This document shows positions 1 through 5,373 of a DNA stretch of 5,554 nt, in pieces (the stretch's first letter is position 1; every line of letters starts with the position of its first letter). Source of the stretch: Micrococcales bacterium (lineage in GTDB: Bacteria > Actinomycetota > Actinomycetes > Actinomycetales > Dermatophilaceae); the NCBI GenBank assembly GCA_030537915.1, contig JAUNUZ010000055.1, forward strand, positions 1-5,554, in the 5' to 3' direction. The notes beneath the pieces were generated by a model. The model saw nothing but the letters and a program-made list of their open reading frames with translations, was not told the origin of the DNA and did no database searches. Position numbers and translations under genes: made by a program.

Positions 1-330
1 GGCGATGACGGTGGCTGCCGAGGAGAACGCCGCCGAGGCGGACCCGGAGCCGATGGGCGACACGTCGACCGCGCCCGCCCCGAACACGGGTGCCGACCAG
101 GGCGCCGTCGAGGGCACGGCCGACGTGGCCGAGATCGTCGCCGAGACGGCCGTCGTCGATGGCCCGGCACACACGTCCACCCCGGACGTCTCGGCCGAGA
201 CGGCGGGCGACCGCTGCACGGCGGGGGAAGCAACGGGGGCGTAGGAGGTGGGAGTCGCAACTGCGGGCGGCTGCTGGGACCCAGCCTTCCGACCGAAGCG
301 GCCTGCCAGGTTGCGGATTGCGGTGCTCAT
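1..330 (-). CDS. Alternative to the plus-strand frame: 5' end of an unidentified minus-strand gene (partial)
   Basis: The ATG (complement of CAT at 328-330) is preceded by GGAG with a 6-nt spacer, a good Shine-Dalgarno arrangement. The frame stays open for 110 codons to the window edge. The predicted start, MSTAIRNLAGRFGRKAG, is a plausible basic amphipathic N-terminus, followed by a Pro/Ser/Ala/Thr-rich stretch. A weak -10-like TATGGT lies on the minus strand at 389-394, with no good -35. Against it: after residue 2 every serine (about 18) is TCN and none is AGC, proline is mostly CCC, and third-position GC in the first 30 codons is only about 77%. That pattern is what the complement of an acidic plus-strand gene would give. 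If real, it would be divergent from lpdA. Mutually exclusive with the plus-strand frame ending at 244; I consider it the less likely of the two. Confidence 0.33.
   Translation of the reverse strand, partial: MSTAIRNLAGRFGRKAGSQQPPAVATPTSYAPVASPAVQRSPAVSAETSGVDVCAGPSTTAVSATISATSAVPSTAPWSAPVFGAGAVDVSPIGSGSASAAFSSAATVIA
2..244 (+). CDS. 3' end of an unidentified gene with an acidic, disordered C-terminal tail (partial)
   Basis: The frame is open from the left edge and stops with TAG at 242-244; an ATG at 5 exists but the gene probably starts outside the window. The visible 80 or so residues are rich in Ala, Glu, Asp, Thr, Pro and Gly and contain no Leu, Lys, Phe, Tyr or Trp, which suggests a disordered acidic tail rather than a folded domain. 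Codon choice supports this strand: proline is nearly always CCG, glycine mostly GGC, and about 93% of third positions are G or C. The opposite strand shares the same third positions, so GC3 alone does not decide. Read on the minus strand, the same DNA gives almost only TCN serine, CCC proline and GGG-rich glycine, which is unusual for this GC range. No function can be assigned. The alternative is the minus-strand frame 1-330, and the two cannot both be right. Confidence 0.5.
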   Translation, partial: AMTVAAEENAAEADPEPMGDTSTAPAPNTGADQGAVEGTADVAEIVAETAVVDGPAHTSTPDVSAETAGDRCTAGEATGA

Positions 331-450
331 CGTTATCTCCGGCTTTCCGAAGCAGGGGAGGGGGCACGCCGCGGGAGGGGCGTGCGCCACCATACTTGCC
401 GACTTCCCCGTCGAGGCCAACCGAACCAACGATCGCGCGCGGGAATGCGA

Positions 451-494
451 CATCGCGCGGGATGCTCCCCCCCTATGCAGCATCCCGCGCGATG
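451..494. repeat. Perfect 16-bp inverted repeat with a 12-nt loop
   Basis: The left arm CATCGCGCGGGATGCT (451-466) is exactly complementary to the right arm AGCATCCCGCGCGATG (479-494). The loop is 12 nt and begins with seven C. There is no T-run on either side, so it is not a classic intrinsic terminator, though such hairpins can terminate transcription in high-GC actinobacteria. If the plus-strand gene ending at 244 is real, this could be its terminator, about 200 nt downstream. If the neighbour is divergent instead, an operator or 5' leader structure is more likely. A degenerate copy of the left arm (ATCGCGCGCGGGAATGC, 432-448) lies just upstream and could pair alternatively with the right arm. 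Confidence 0.7.
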
Positions 495-552
495 GCAGAT
501 CGGCCAGATCCGGCCCCGATGACGAGCCTGCCAGCCGCGTACCGGGCTGTCC

Positions 553-568
553 TGAGTAGTCGTACTCA
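553..568. promoter_or_regulatory. Candidate operator: TGAGTA-N4-TACTCA dyad upstream of lpdA
   Basis: TGAGTA (553-558) and TACTCA (563-568) form a perfect 6-bp dyad around the 4-nt spacer GTCG. It is relatively AT-rich for its surroundings and lies 75 nt before the lpdA start codon. Size and symmetry fit a site for a dimeric helix-turn-helix regulator, and the position fits control of lpdA. The assignment is inferred from symmetry alone; I do not recognise the regulator. Confidence 0.4.
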
Positions 569-642
569 TTCGTCACCTTGCACCCGTGTGCGCCGCCGCG
601 AGGGCCGCATTCGCACCCCTCTGAAACACTGGTGGGGTGCGG

Positions 643-2052
643 ATGAGACGAAACGCAGTGGTGGTGCTGGGTGGGGGACCCGGTGGGTACGAAGCGGCGC
701 TCGTCGCGGCGGCGCTCGGGGCCGACGTGACGGTCGTGGAGCGCGACGGCATGGGCGGCGCTGCCGTCCTCACCGACTGCGTGCCGAGCAAGGCGCTCAT
801 CGCCACGGGCGGTTACCTCGGTCGGCTCGTCGCGAGCGCCGTGCGCATGGGCATCCATTACCGGCCCGATCACGACGGTGACCCCACGACCGGCGACCCC
901 GCCCAACTCGGCGAGATCAACGATCGGATCATGGAGTTGGCCGGGGCGCAGAGCGAGGACATCCGCGCGGGTTTGAAGCGCGCCGGCGTCCGGATCGTCA
1001 AGGGGCGGGGTCGCCTCAGCGGCCCCGCTGCGGTCGCGGTCCGCGGAGCCGACAGCTGCGAGCAGAGCCTTGAAGCCGACATGATCCTGCTCGCCACCGG
1101 TGCCACGCCGCGGATCCTGCCGACGGCCCGCCCCGACGGGGAGCGCATCCTCACCTGGCAGCAGGTGTGGAGCCTGCGAGAGCTCCCGCAGCGCCTGGTC
1201 GTCATCGGATCGGGTGTTACCGGAGCCGAATTCGCCCAGGCCTATCTGCACCTCGGCAGCAATGTCGTCCTCGTGTCCTCCCGCGACCGGGTCTTGCCGG
1301 GCGAGGATCCAGACGCTGCGGCCCTCATCGAGGACGTCTTACGTCATCGCGGCATGGAGGTTCTCAACCGCTCCCGCGCCTCGTCCATGGATCGCACGGC
1401 GAAAGGCGTTCTCGTGCGCCTGGAGGACGGTCGCGAGATCGAGGGGAGCCATGCGCTGCTGGCTGTCGGCTCCGTCCCGCAGACGCAGGACCTTGGCCTC
1501 GCGCAGGTAGGCGTCGAGACCGGGCCCGGCGGTCACATCCTGGTCGACCGAGTGTCCCGCACGTCGGTCCGCGGGATCTACGCGGCCGGGGACTGCACCG
1601 GGGTCCTGCCGCTCGCGTCGGTGGCCGCAGCGCAGGGCCGTATCGCCGTCGCGCACGCACTCGGGGACGCCGTGCATCCGCTCTCGACGCGCGGTATCAG
1701 CGCGAACATCTTCACCGATCCCGAGATCGGCACCGTCGGGGTCACTCAGGCCGAGGCCGACGCCCGTCCCGCGGACATGCGGGTCCTGACGATGTCGCTG
1801 GCTACCAATGCGCGGGCCAAGATGGAGAACATTCCCGAAGGATTCGTCAAGCTCTTCGCCCGCAACGGCAGCAACACGATCCTCGGCGGGGTGGTCGTGG
1901 CGCCGCGCGCCAGCGAGCTCATCTTCCCGATCGCGCTGGCGGTCCAGCACCAACTCACCGTGGACCAGGTGGCGACGACGATCACCGTCTACCCCTCTCT
2001 GAGCGGTTCGATCGCCGAGGCAGCGCGGCGTCTACACCGCCTTGACGACTGA
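643..2052 (+). CDS. lpdA: NAD(P)H-quinone dehydrogenase / LpdA-type flavoprotein (Rv3303c family)
   Basis: A 469-residue FAD-dependent oxidoreductase of the pyridine nucleotide-disulfide family. FAD-binding Rossmann motif GGGPGG lies at residues 10-15, the NAD(P)H-binding motif VVIGSGVTGAEF near 186-197, the second FAD motif GIYAAGDCTG at 311-320, and the dimerisation domain fills the last 120 residues. Long stretches match my recollection of M. tuberculosis LpdA (Rv3303c), for example ATGATPRILPTARPDGERIL and the C-terminal YPSLSGSIAEAARRL. The usual redox dithiol GGTCLNVGC reads GGAAVLTDC, so only Cys46 remains, and the catalytic His of HPT is Tyr450. It therefore should not act as a dihydrolipoamide dehydrogenase. 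Members of this subfamily are described as NAD(P)H-dependent quinone reductases linked to oxidative-stress defence. I chose ATG 643, which has GGTGGGG about 5 nt upstream. GTG at 637 would add two residues but leaves no room for a ribosome binding site. Cytosolic, no signal peptide. Confidence 0.93.
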   Translation: MRRNAVVVLGGGPGGYEAALVAAALGADVTVVERDGMGGAAVLTDCVPSKALIATGGYLGRLVASAVRMGIHYRPDHDGDPTTGDPAQLGEINDRIMELAGAQSEDIRAGLKRAGVRIVKGRGRLSGPAAVAVRGADSCEQSLEADMILLATGATPRILPTARPDGERILTWQQVWSLRELPQRLVVIGSGVTGAEFAQAYLHLGSNVVLVSSRDRVLPGEDPDAAALIEDVLRHRGMEVLNRSRASSMDRTAKGVLVRLEDGREIEGSHALLAVGSVPQTQDLGLAQVGVETGPGGHILVDRVSRTSVRGIYAAGDCTGVLPLASVAAAQGRIAVAHALGDAVHPLSTRGISANIFTDPEIGTVGVTQAEADARPADMRVLTMSLATNARAKMENIPEGFVKLFARNGSNTILGGVVVAPRASELIFPIALAVQHQLTVDQVATTITVYPSLSGSIAEAARRLHRLDD

Positions 2053-2055
2053 GGC

Positions 2056-2129
2056 CACCCGCAGCTGCGGTGCCCAGGTGAGGCTGCCGGCCCGTCGGCC
2101 GGGTGGCTAGTCGGACCCGCGGGGTAGCC
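2056..2129 (+). terminator. Cluster of small hairpins downstream of lpdA, probable terminator region
   Basis: Directly after the lpdA stop, CCGCAG/CTGCGG (2059-2070) folds with no spacer and can be extended by CAC/GTG across a bulge. It is followed by CCGGCC-CGTC-GGCCGG (2087-2102) and by a GGCTA/TAGCC pair (2105-2109 with 2125-2129) enclosing the palindrome CCCGCGGG (2116-2123). None is followed by a T-run. The density of stems in the gap suggests transcription is attenuated or ended here, but termination itself is inferred. Confidence 0.4.
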
Positions 2130-2132
2130 TCA

Positions 2133-2162
2133 CGCTCAGCGGCGTAGCTACGCCGCTGAGCG
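2133..2162. repeat. Perfect 30-bp palindrome in the leader of the MT0933-like gene
   Basis: Fifteen bases, CGCTCAGCGGCGTAG (2133-2147), are followed without a spacer by their exact reverse complement (2148-2162). As RNA it would fold into a 13-bp stem with an AGCU loop, ending 11 nt before the ribosome binding site of the next gene. A TAnnnT-like hexamer, TAGCCT, sits at 2125-2130 immediately before it, so if that is a -10 box the palindrome would span the transcription start. It could be an lpdA terminator without a U-tract, an operator, or a translational control hairpin. Confidence 0.75.
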
Positions 2163-2173
2163 CGTGATCTCAC

Positions 2174-2180
2174 AGGAGGA
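2174..2180 (+). promoter_or_regulatory. Strong ribosome binding site of the MT0933-like gene
   Basis: AGGAGGA, nearly the full anti-Shine-Dalgarno complement, lies 5 nt before ATG 2186. It fixes the start of the small gene and excludes the overlapping frame that begins at 2164. Confidence 0.8.
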
Positions 2181-2185
2181 TTTCG

Positions 2186-2506
2186 ATGGTCGATGTGTCC
2201 GGCATGTTCGCCAAGGCCAAACGGCTGCTCAAGGACAACCCCGATGCCGTCCGCGGTGGCCTGGACAAGGTCGAGTCGCTCGTCAACGACAAGACCGGCA
2301 GCAAGTTCCAGGACAAGCTCACCAAGGGGCGGGACGGCCTGGACAAGGCTCTCGGGGTGCCCGCGGAGGCAAAGGATGCCTACCGCGAGGAGCACCAGCA
2401 GCCCCAGGCGCCTGATCCCGTGCGCGTCGACCCCATCGACAAGCCGGAGTCGATCGGCACGCCGAACCCGTTCGACGAACTCAGATCACCGCCGGATGGC
2501 AGATAG
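2186..2506 (+). CDS. Small MT0933-like 'antitoxin' family protein (Rv0909-type)
   Basis: A 106-residue hydrophilic protein. Residues 1-55 resemble the MT0933-like antitoxin family: a short N-terminal helix with FAKAKRLLKDNPD, then GGLDKVESLVNDKTGSKFQDKL, which carries the family's hallmark D-K-T-G-x-K-[FY]-x-D-K pattern and reads as amphipathic helices rich in Lys and Asp. Residues 70-106 are Pro/Asp/Glu-rich and probably disordered, longer than in many relatives. No membrane segment or signal peptide. The family was named from Rv0909, proposed antitoxin of the Rv0910 toxin, but many members are annotated by similarity only. Here there is no SRPBCC-type toxin gene next to it: upstream is lpdA and downstream is the convergent accA3. 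The antitoxin role is therefore doubtful. Start set by the strong AGGAGGA. Confidence 0.82.
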   Translation: MVDVSGMFAKAKRLLKDNPDAVRGGLDKVESLVNDKTGSKFQDKLTKGRDGLDKALGVPAEAKDAYREEHQQPQAPDPVRVDPIDKPESIGTPNPFDELRSPPDGR

Positions 2507-2511
2507 CACGA

Positions 2512-2547
2512 TCGGCCGGCCCCGAAGCGTCGGGTTCGGCCGGCTGG
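2512..2547. terminator. Bidirectional terminator-like hairpin between convergent genes
   Basis: The 48-nt gap between the two stop codons is almost filled by a GC-rich inverted repeat. GCCGGC (2515-2520) pairs with GCCGGC (2539-2544). Inside this, either CCCGA/TCGGG (2521-2525 with 2530-2534, loop AGCG) or CCGAA/TTCGG (2522-2526 with 2535-2539) can form. There is no long T-run. Position between convergent genes makes a shared terminator the natural reading. Confidence 0.6.
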
Positions 2548-2554
2548 GCCCGGC

Positions 2555-4357
2555 CTAGGCGTCGGCGGCGGGCGCGTCCGCCGCCGGAGCGTCGGTGATC
2601 GTGGCCAACACCGTCCCGCTGGCGACCGTCTCGCCGACCTTGGCCGTCAGCCCCGTGATCACGCCAGCCTTGTGGGCCGTCAGCGGCTGCTCCATCTTCA
2701 TCGCCTCGAGCACCAGGACGAGGTCTCCCTCGGCCACAGTGGCGCCTTCTTCCACGACGAGCTTGACGATCGTGCCCTGCATGGGCGCGGTGAGGGCGTC
2801 GCCGGCGGCAGCTCCGCTGCTCTTGCTCGATCCGCCGGAGCGTCGCGGCGCCTTGCGCCTGGCGCTGGCGCCGCCTCCCAGCTGCAGGTCGCCGGGCAGG
2901 GACACCTCCACGCGCTTGCCGCCGACTTCGACGATGAGGCGCTGACGCTCACTCGCCTCCGGAGTGTCCCCGGTGGGCCCGGAGTAGGCCTCGATCGTGT
3001 TGTCGAATTCGGTCTCGATCCAACGGGTGTGCACCTCGAAGGGCTCATCGGGGTTGTCCGGCGCAAACGCCGGATCGGCCGCGACGACTCGGTGGAAGGT
3101 CAGCGCGGTCGGCATCCCTTCGATGACGAACTCCGCCAGCGCGCGCCGGGACCGCTCGAGCGCCTGCTGACGCGTCGCGCCCGTGACGATGAGCTTGGCG
3201 AGCATCGAGTCGAACGCGCCCGAGATGATGTCACCGGCCACCACCCCGGAGTCCAGTCGCACCCCGGGGCCGCTGGGCGGCTCGAAGCGCAGCACCGTGC
3301 CCGGGGCGGGCAAGAAGCCGCGCCCCGGGTCTTCGCCGTTGATCCGAAACTCAATGCTGTGTCCGCGCGGCGTTGGGTCGTCGAAGCCGAGCTCCTCACC
3401 AGCGGCGATGCGAAACTGTTCCCTGACCAGGTCGATGCCCGTGACCTCCTCGGTCACCGGGTGCTCCACCTGGAGGCGGGTGTTGACCTCCAGGAAGCTG
3501 ATCGTGCCGTCCTGTGCGACGAGGAACTCGCACGTCCCCGCGCCGACATAGCCGGCCTCGGTGAGGATCGCCTTGCTCGCGCGCACGAGCTCGGCGTTCT
3601 GCTCGTCGCTGAGGTAGGGGGCCGGGGCCTCCTCGACGAGCTTCTGGTGGCGGCGCTGCAGCGAGCAGTCGCGCGTGGAGACGACGACGACGTTGCCGTG
3701 CTCGTCGGCCAGGCACTGGGTCTCGACGTGCCGGGGGCTCACCAGATAGCGCTCGACGAAGCACTCGCCACGTCCGAAGGCGCCGACGGCCTCGCGCACC
3801 GCTGAGTCGAAGAGCTCGGGGATGTCCGCCAGGTTGTGGGCCACCTTCAGACCGCGACCGCCTCCGCCGAAGGCCGCCTTGATCGCGACCGGGAGGCCAT
3901 GCTCCTTCGCGAAAGCGACGACCTCATCGGCGTCGGCCACGGGGTCCTGGGTGCCGGGCACGAGGGGTGCGTCCGCGCGCTTGGCGATGTGACGGGCCTT
4001 CACCTTGTCGCCGAGGGAGTCGATGGCCCGCGGCGGCGGGCCGATCCAGATGAGCCCGGCATCCATGACGGCCTGGGCGAAGGAGGCGTTCTCGGAGAGG
4101 AAGCCGTAACCGGGGTGCACGGCGTCCGCCCCCGCCTCCGCCGCGACAGCCAGCAGCTTGGCCTGGTCGAGGTAGCTGTCGCCGGGGGTGGACCCGCCCA
4201 GGGCGTAGGCCTCCTCGGCCACCTTGACGTGCAGCGCGTCCCTGTCCGGCTCGGCGTAGACGGCGATCGAGCGGATGCCCGCGTCGGCGCAGGCCCGTGC
4301 TACTCGAACGGCGATCTCGCCACGGTTTGCAATGAGGACAGAGGAGATGGACGCCAT
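2555..4357 (-). CDS. accA3: Acyl-CoA carboxylase alpha subunit: biotin carboxylase plus biotin carboxyl carrier domain
   Basis: Exactly 600 residues from the chosen ATG, the usual size of actinobacterial AccA3-type subunits. It carboxylates its own biotin using ATP and bicarbonate, for transfer to acetyl-CoA or propionyl-CoA by separate beta subunits. Domains in order: N-terminal biotin carboxylase ([16 protein letters not shown] at 7-22, [10 protein letters not shown] at 81-90), ATP-grasp (Lys160, glycine-rich loop AFGGGGRG 162-169, His210, [11 protein letters not shown] 229-239, Glu277, [17 protein letters not shown] 288-304 with Glu290, Asn292, Arg294, Glu298), biotin carboxylase C-domain (Arg338), a variable linker about 450-520, and the biotinyl domain with EAMKM, biotinylated Lys554. 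It ends in an Ala-rich [11 protein letters not shown] tail. The frame runs 30 codons further upstream, but those residues are Arg/Pro-rich and unlike the family, which begins close to VLIANRGE. No good ribosome binding site precedes ATG 4357; a leaderless transcript is likely. No carboxyltransferase gene lies in the window. Confidence 0.96.
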   Translation of the reverse strand: MASISSVLIANRGEIAVRVARACADAGIRSIAVYAEPDRDALHVKVAEEAYALGGSTPGDSYLDQAKLLAVAAEAGADAVHPGYGFLSENASFAQAVMDAGLIWIGPPPRAIDSLGDKVKARHIAKRADAPLVPGTQDPVADADEVVAFAKEHGLPVAIKAAFGGGGRGLKVAHNLADIPELFDSAVREAVGAFGRGECFVERYLVSPRHVETQCLADEHGNVVVVSTRDCSLQRRHQKLVEEAPAPYLSDEQNAELVRASKAILTEAGYVGAGTCEFLVAQDGTISFLEVNTRLQVEHPVTEEVTGIDLVREQFRIAAGEELGFDDPTPRGHSIEFRINGEDPGRGFLPAPGTVLRFEPPSGPGVRLDSGVVAGDIISGAFDSMLAKLIVTGATRQQALERSRRALAEFVIEGMPTALTFHRVVAADPAFAPDNPDEPFEVHTRWIETEFDNTIEAYSGPTGDTPEASERQRLIVEVGGKRVEVSLPGDLQLGGGASARRKAPRRSGGSSKSSGAAAGDALTAPMQGTIVKLVVEEGATVAEGDLVLVLEAMKMEQPLTAHKAGVITGLTAKVGETVASGTVLATITDAPAADAPAADA

Positions 4358-4364
4358 GCTTCGG

Positions 4365-4370
4365 ACTGTA
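4365..4370 (-). promoter_or_regulatory. Candidate -10 box of accA3 (TACAGT), leaderless start
   Basis: On the minus strand TACAGT fits the actinobacterial TAnnnT pattern and is followed by 7 nt (CCGAAGC) and then the accA3 ATG. Transcription would begin at or next to the A of the start codon, which matches the missing Shine-Dalgarno sequence. No TTGACA-like -35 is evident at the proper distance. Further upstream in the shared 123-nt region, GCCCAG (4416-4421) and CTGGGC (4437-4442) form a weak dyad around CCCGGG (4423-4428). Confidence 0.45.
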
Positions 4371-4466
4371 GCGCGCGGCCTGCGGTGACGCTTCGCGTCC
4401 GGGAACCTCGGGGGGGCCCAGTCCCGGGGATCGGCTCTGGGCGGCACGGTGGGATCACGGCGTCGT

Positions 4467-4472
4467 TATAAG
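4467..4472 (+). promoter_or_regulatory. Candidate -10 box of the aldo/keto reductase gene (TATAAG)
   Basis: TATAAG stands out in a GC-rich setting and ends 8 nt before ATG 4481, the spacing expected of a leaderless transcript. The overlapping AAGG (4470-4473), 7 nt before the ATG, could instead be a weak ribosome binding site, so the element is ambiguous. No clear -35 is visible. Confidence 0.4.
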
Positions 4473-4480
4473 GTCGTGAC

Positions 4481-5317
4481 ATGTCGCGTGTCCCAATGAT
4501 CCCGTTGCCTGCGGGCACCTACTCGGTCGAAATGCCGCAACTCGGCTACGGCGTCTACAAGATCCCCGACGAGCAGGCGTCGGCAGCCGTGCGGGCCGCT
4601 CTCGACCTCGGCTATCGCAGCATCGACACAGCCTCGCTCTACGAGAACGAGGGTGGCGTCGGCCAGGCGCTGGCGGACACGGACGTGGCGCGCGATGACA
4701 TCTTCCTCACGACCAAGGTGTGGAACGACCGGCAGGGGTATGACCAGACGCTGGCCTCCTTCGACGAGTCGTCGCGCCGGTTGCGCCAGCACACCGTCGA
4801 CCTCTTCCTCATCCACTGGCCCTGTCCGCAGCGAGGCCTCTTCGTCGACACGTGGCGGGCGCTGCTGCGGCTGCGGGACGAGGGGCGGATCCGGGTCGCG
4901 GGCGTGAGCAACTTCGGGATCGCCGAACTCCAACGCCTCATCGACGAGACGGGGGAAGCGCCGGCCATCAACCAGATCGAGCTGCACCCGTACCTGACTC
5001 AGGAGCCGCTGCGGGCCTTCCACGCCCAGCACGGCATCGCGACCGAGGCGTGGGGCCCGCTGGCGCGCGGGGGCCGGCTGCTCACCGACCGTGTCGTCGA
5101 ACGGATCGCCGCCGCGCACGGTCGCACCCCGGCCCAGGTCGTGCTCCGCTGGCATATGGAGTCCGGCCATGTGGCGATCCCCAAGTCGGTGACGCCGGCG
5201 CGGATGGCGCAGAATCTCGACGTCTTCGACTTCCACCTCGACGGTCAGGAGATGGCGGCCCTGGATGGCCTCGATCGCGGCGAGCGCACCGGGCCCGACC
5301 CGGAGAAGATGCGCTGA
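4481..5317 (+). CDS. Aldo/keto reductase, 2,5-diketo-D-gluconate reductase-like (AKR5-type)
   Basis: A 278-residue cytosolic NADPH-dependent reductase with a complete TIM-barrel fold. The catalytic tetrad is visible: Asp49 and Tyr54 in RSIDTASLYENE, Lys79 in LTTKVWND, and His112 in DLFLIHWP. GVSNFG at 141-146 and NQIELHPY at 164-171 are standard family signatures. The NADPH-phosphate pocket is IPKS at 233-236 with Arg241 and Asn245 following, which points to NADPH rather than NADH. Length and loops resemble the short prokaryotic AKR5 group, including mycobacterial Rv2971-type enzymes and 2,5-diketo-D-gluconate reductases. The true substrate is unknown; detoxification of aldehydes or alpha-dicarbonyls such as methylglyoxal is often proposed. 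The gene is divergent from accA3 and convergent with the gene at the right edge. The start at 4481 gives the expected N-terminus, with the first beta strand MPQLGYGVYKI at 18-28. Confidence 0.95.
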   Translation: MSRVPMIPLPAGTYSVEMPQLGYGVYKIPDEQASAAVRAALDLGYRSIDTASLYENEGGVGQALADTDVARDDIFLTTKVWNDRQGYDQTLASFDESSRRLRQHTVDLFLIHWPCPQRGLFVDTWRALLRLRDEGRIRVAGVSNFGIAELQRLIDETGEAPAINQIELHPYLTQEPLRAFHAQHGIATEAWGPLARGGRLLTDRVVERIAAAHGRTPAQVVLRWHMESGHVAIPKSVTPARMAQNLDVFDFHLDGQEMAALDGLDRGERTGPDPEKMR

Positions 5318-5373
5318 GGCCCGGGCACCACCGGCGGACCCGCAGCCAAGGGGGATGGAGCGGTGCGCGGGTG

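Larger units (their letters stand above)
245..642. other. Intergenic region upstream of lpdA with two dyad elements
   Basis: I see no protein-coding gene here apart from the possible first 29 codons of the minus-strand alternative (up to 330). Open frames in this stretch lack good start sites and look like chance frames in GC-rich DNA. The region holds a long inverted repeat at 451-494, a looser copy of its left arm at 432-448, and a 6-4-6 dyad at 553-568. I could not identify a convincing -35/-10 pair for lpdA. No tRNA, riboswitch or other RNA is recognisable by eye. Confidence 0.6.

Noticed and set aside
90..881. 263-codon plus-strand frame running from the left region into lpdA
   Set aside because: Extremely Arg/Pro/Ser-rich, crosses the intergenic dyads and overlaps lpdA in another frame; no family resemblance.
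491..2504. Repeated 10-mer GATGGCAGAT at 491-500 and 2495-2504
   Set aside because: A shared 10-mer is expected several times by chance in 5.5 kb; no surrounding similarity supports a repeat family or attachment site.
2672..3805. 377-codon plus-strand open frame opposite accA3, and further long frames at 3836-4471
   Set aside because: They lie antisense to a well-conserved biotin carboxylase gene, and their Arg/Gly/Asp/His/Leu-rich translations show no domain pattern. They arise from the absence of stops in GC-rich DNA.
2186..4357. Possible functional link between the MT0933-like protein and AccA3 as a toxin-antitoxin or regulatory pair
   Set aside because: The genes are convergent with a terminator-like hairpin between them and AccA3 is a standard biosynthetic enzyme; nothing in the sequence links them.
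4358..4447. 30-residue N-terminal extension of AccA3
   Set aside because: The residues are Arg/Pro-rich and unlike the family, which starts just before VLIANRGE. It would also run through the candidate -10 box and most of the divergent promoter region.
4466..5236. 256-codon minus-strand open frame opposite the aldo/keto reductase
   Set aside because: Its composition is that of a complement of a real gene (many Arg, His, Asp, Val) and the plus strand has an intact catalytic tetrad and NADPH site.
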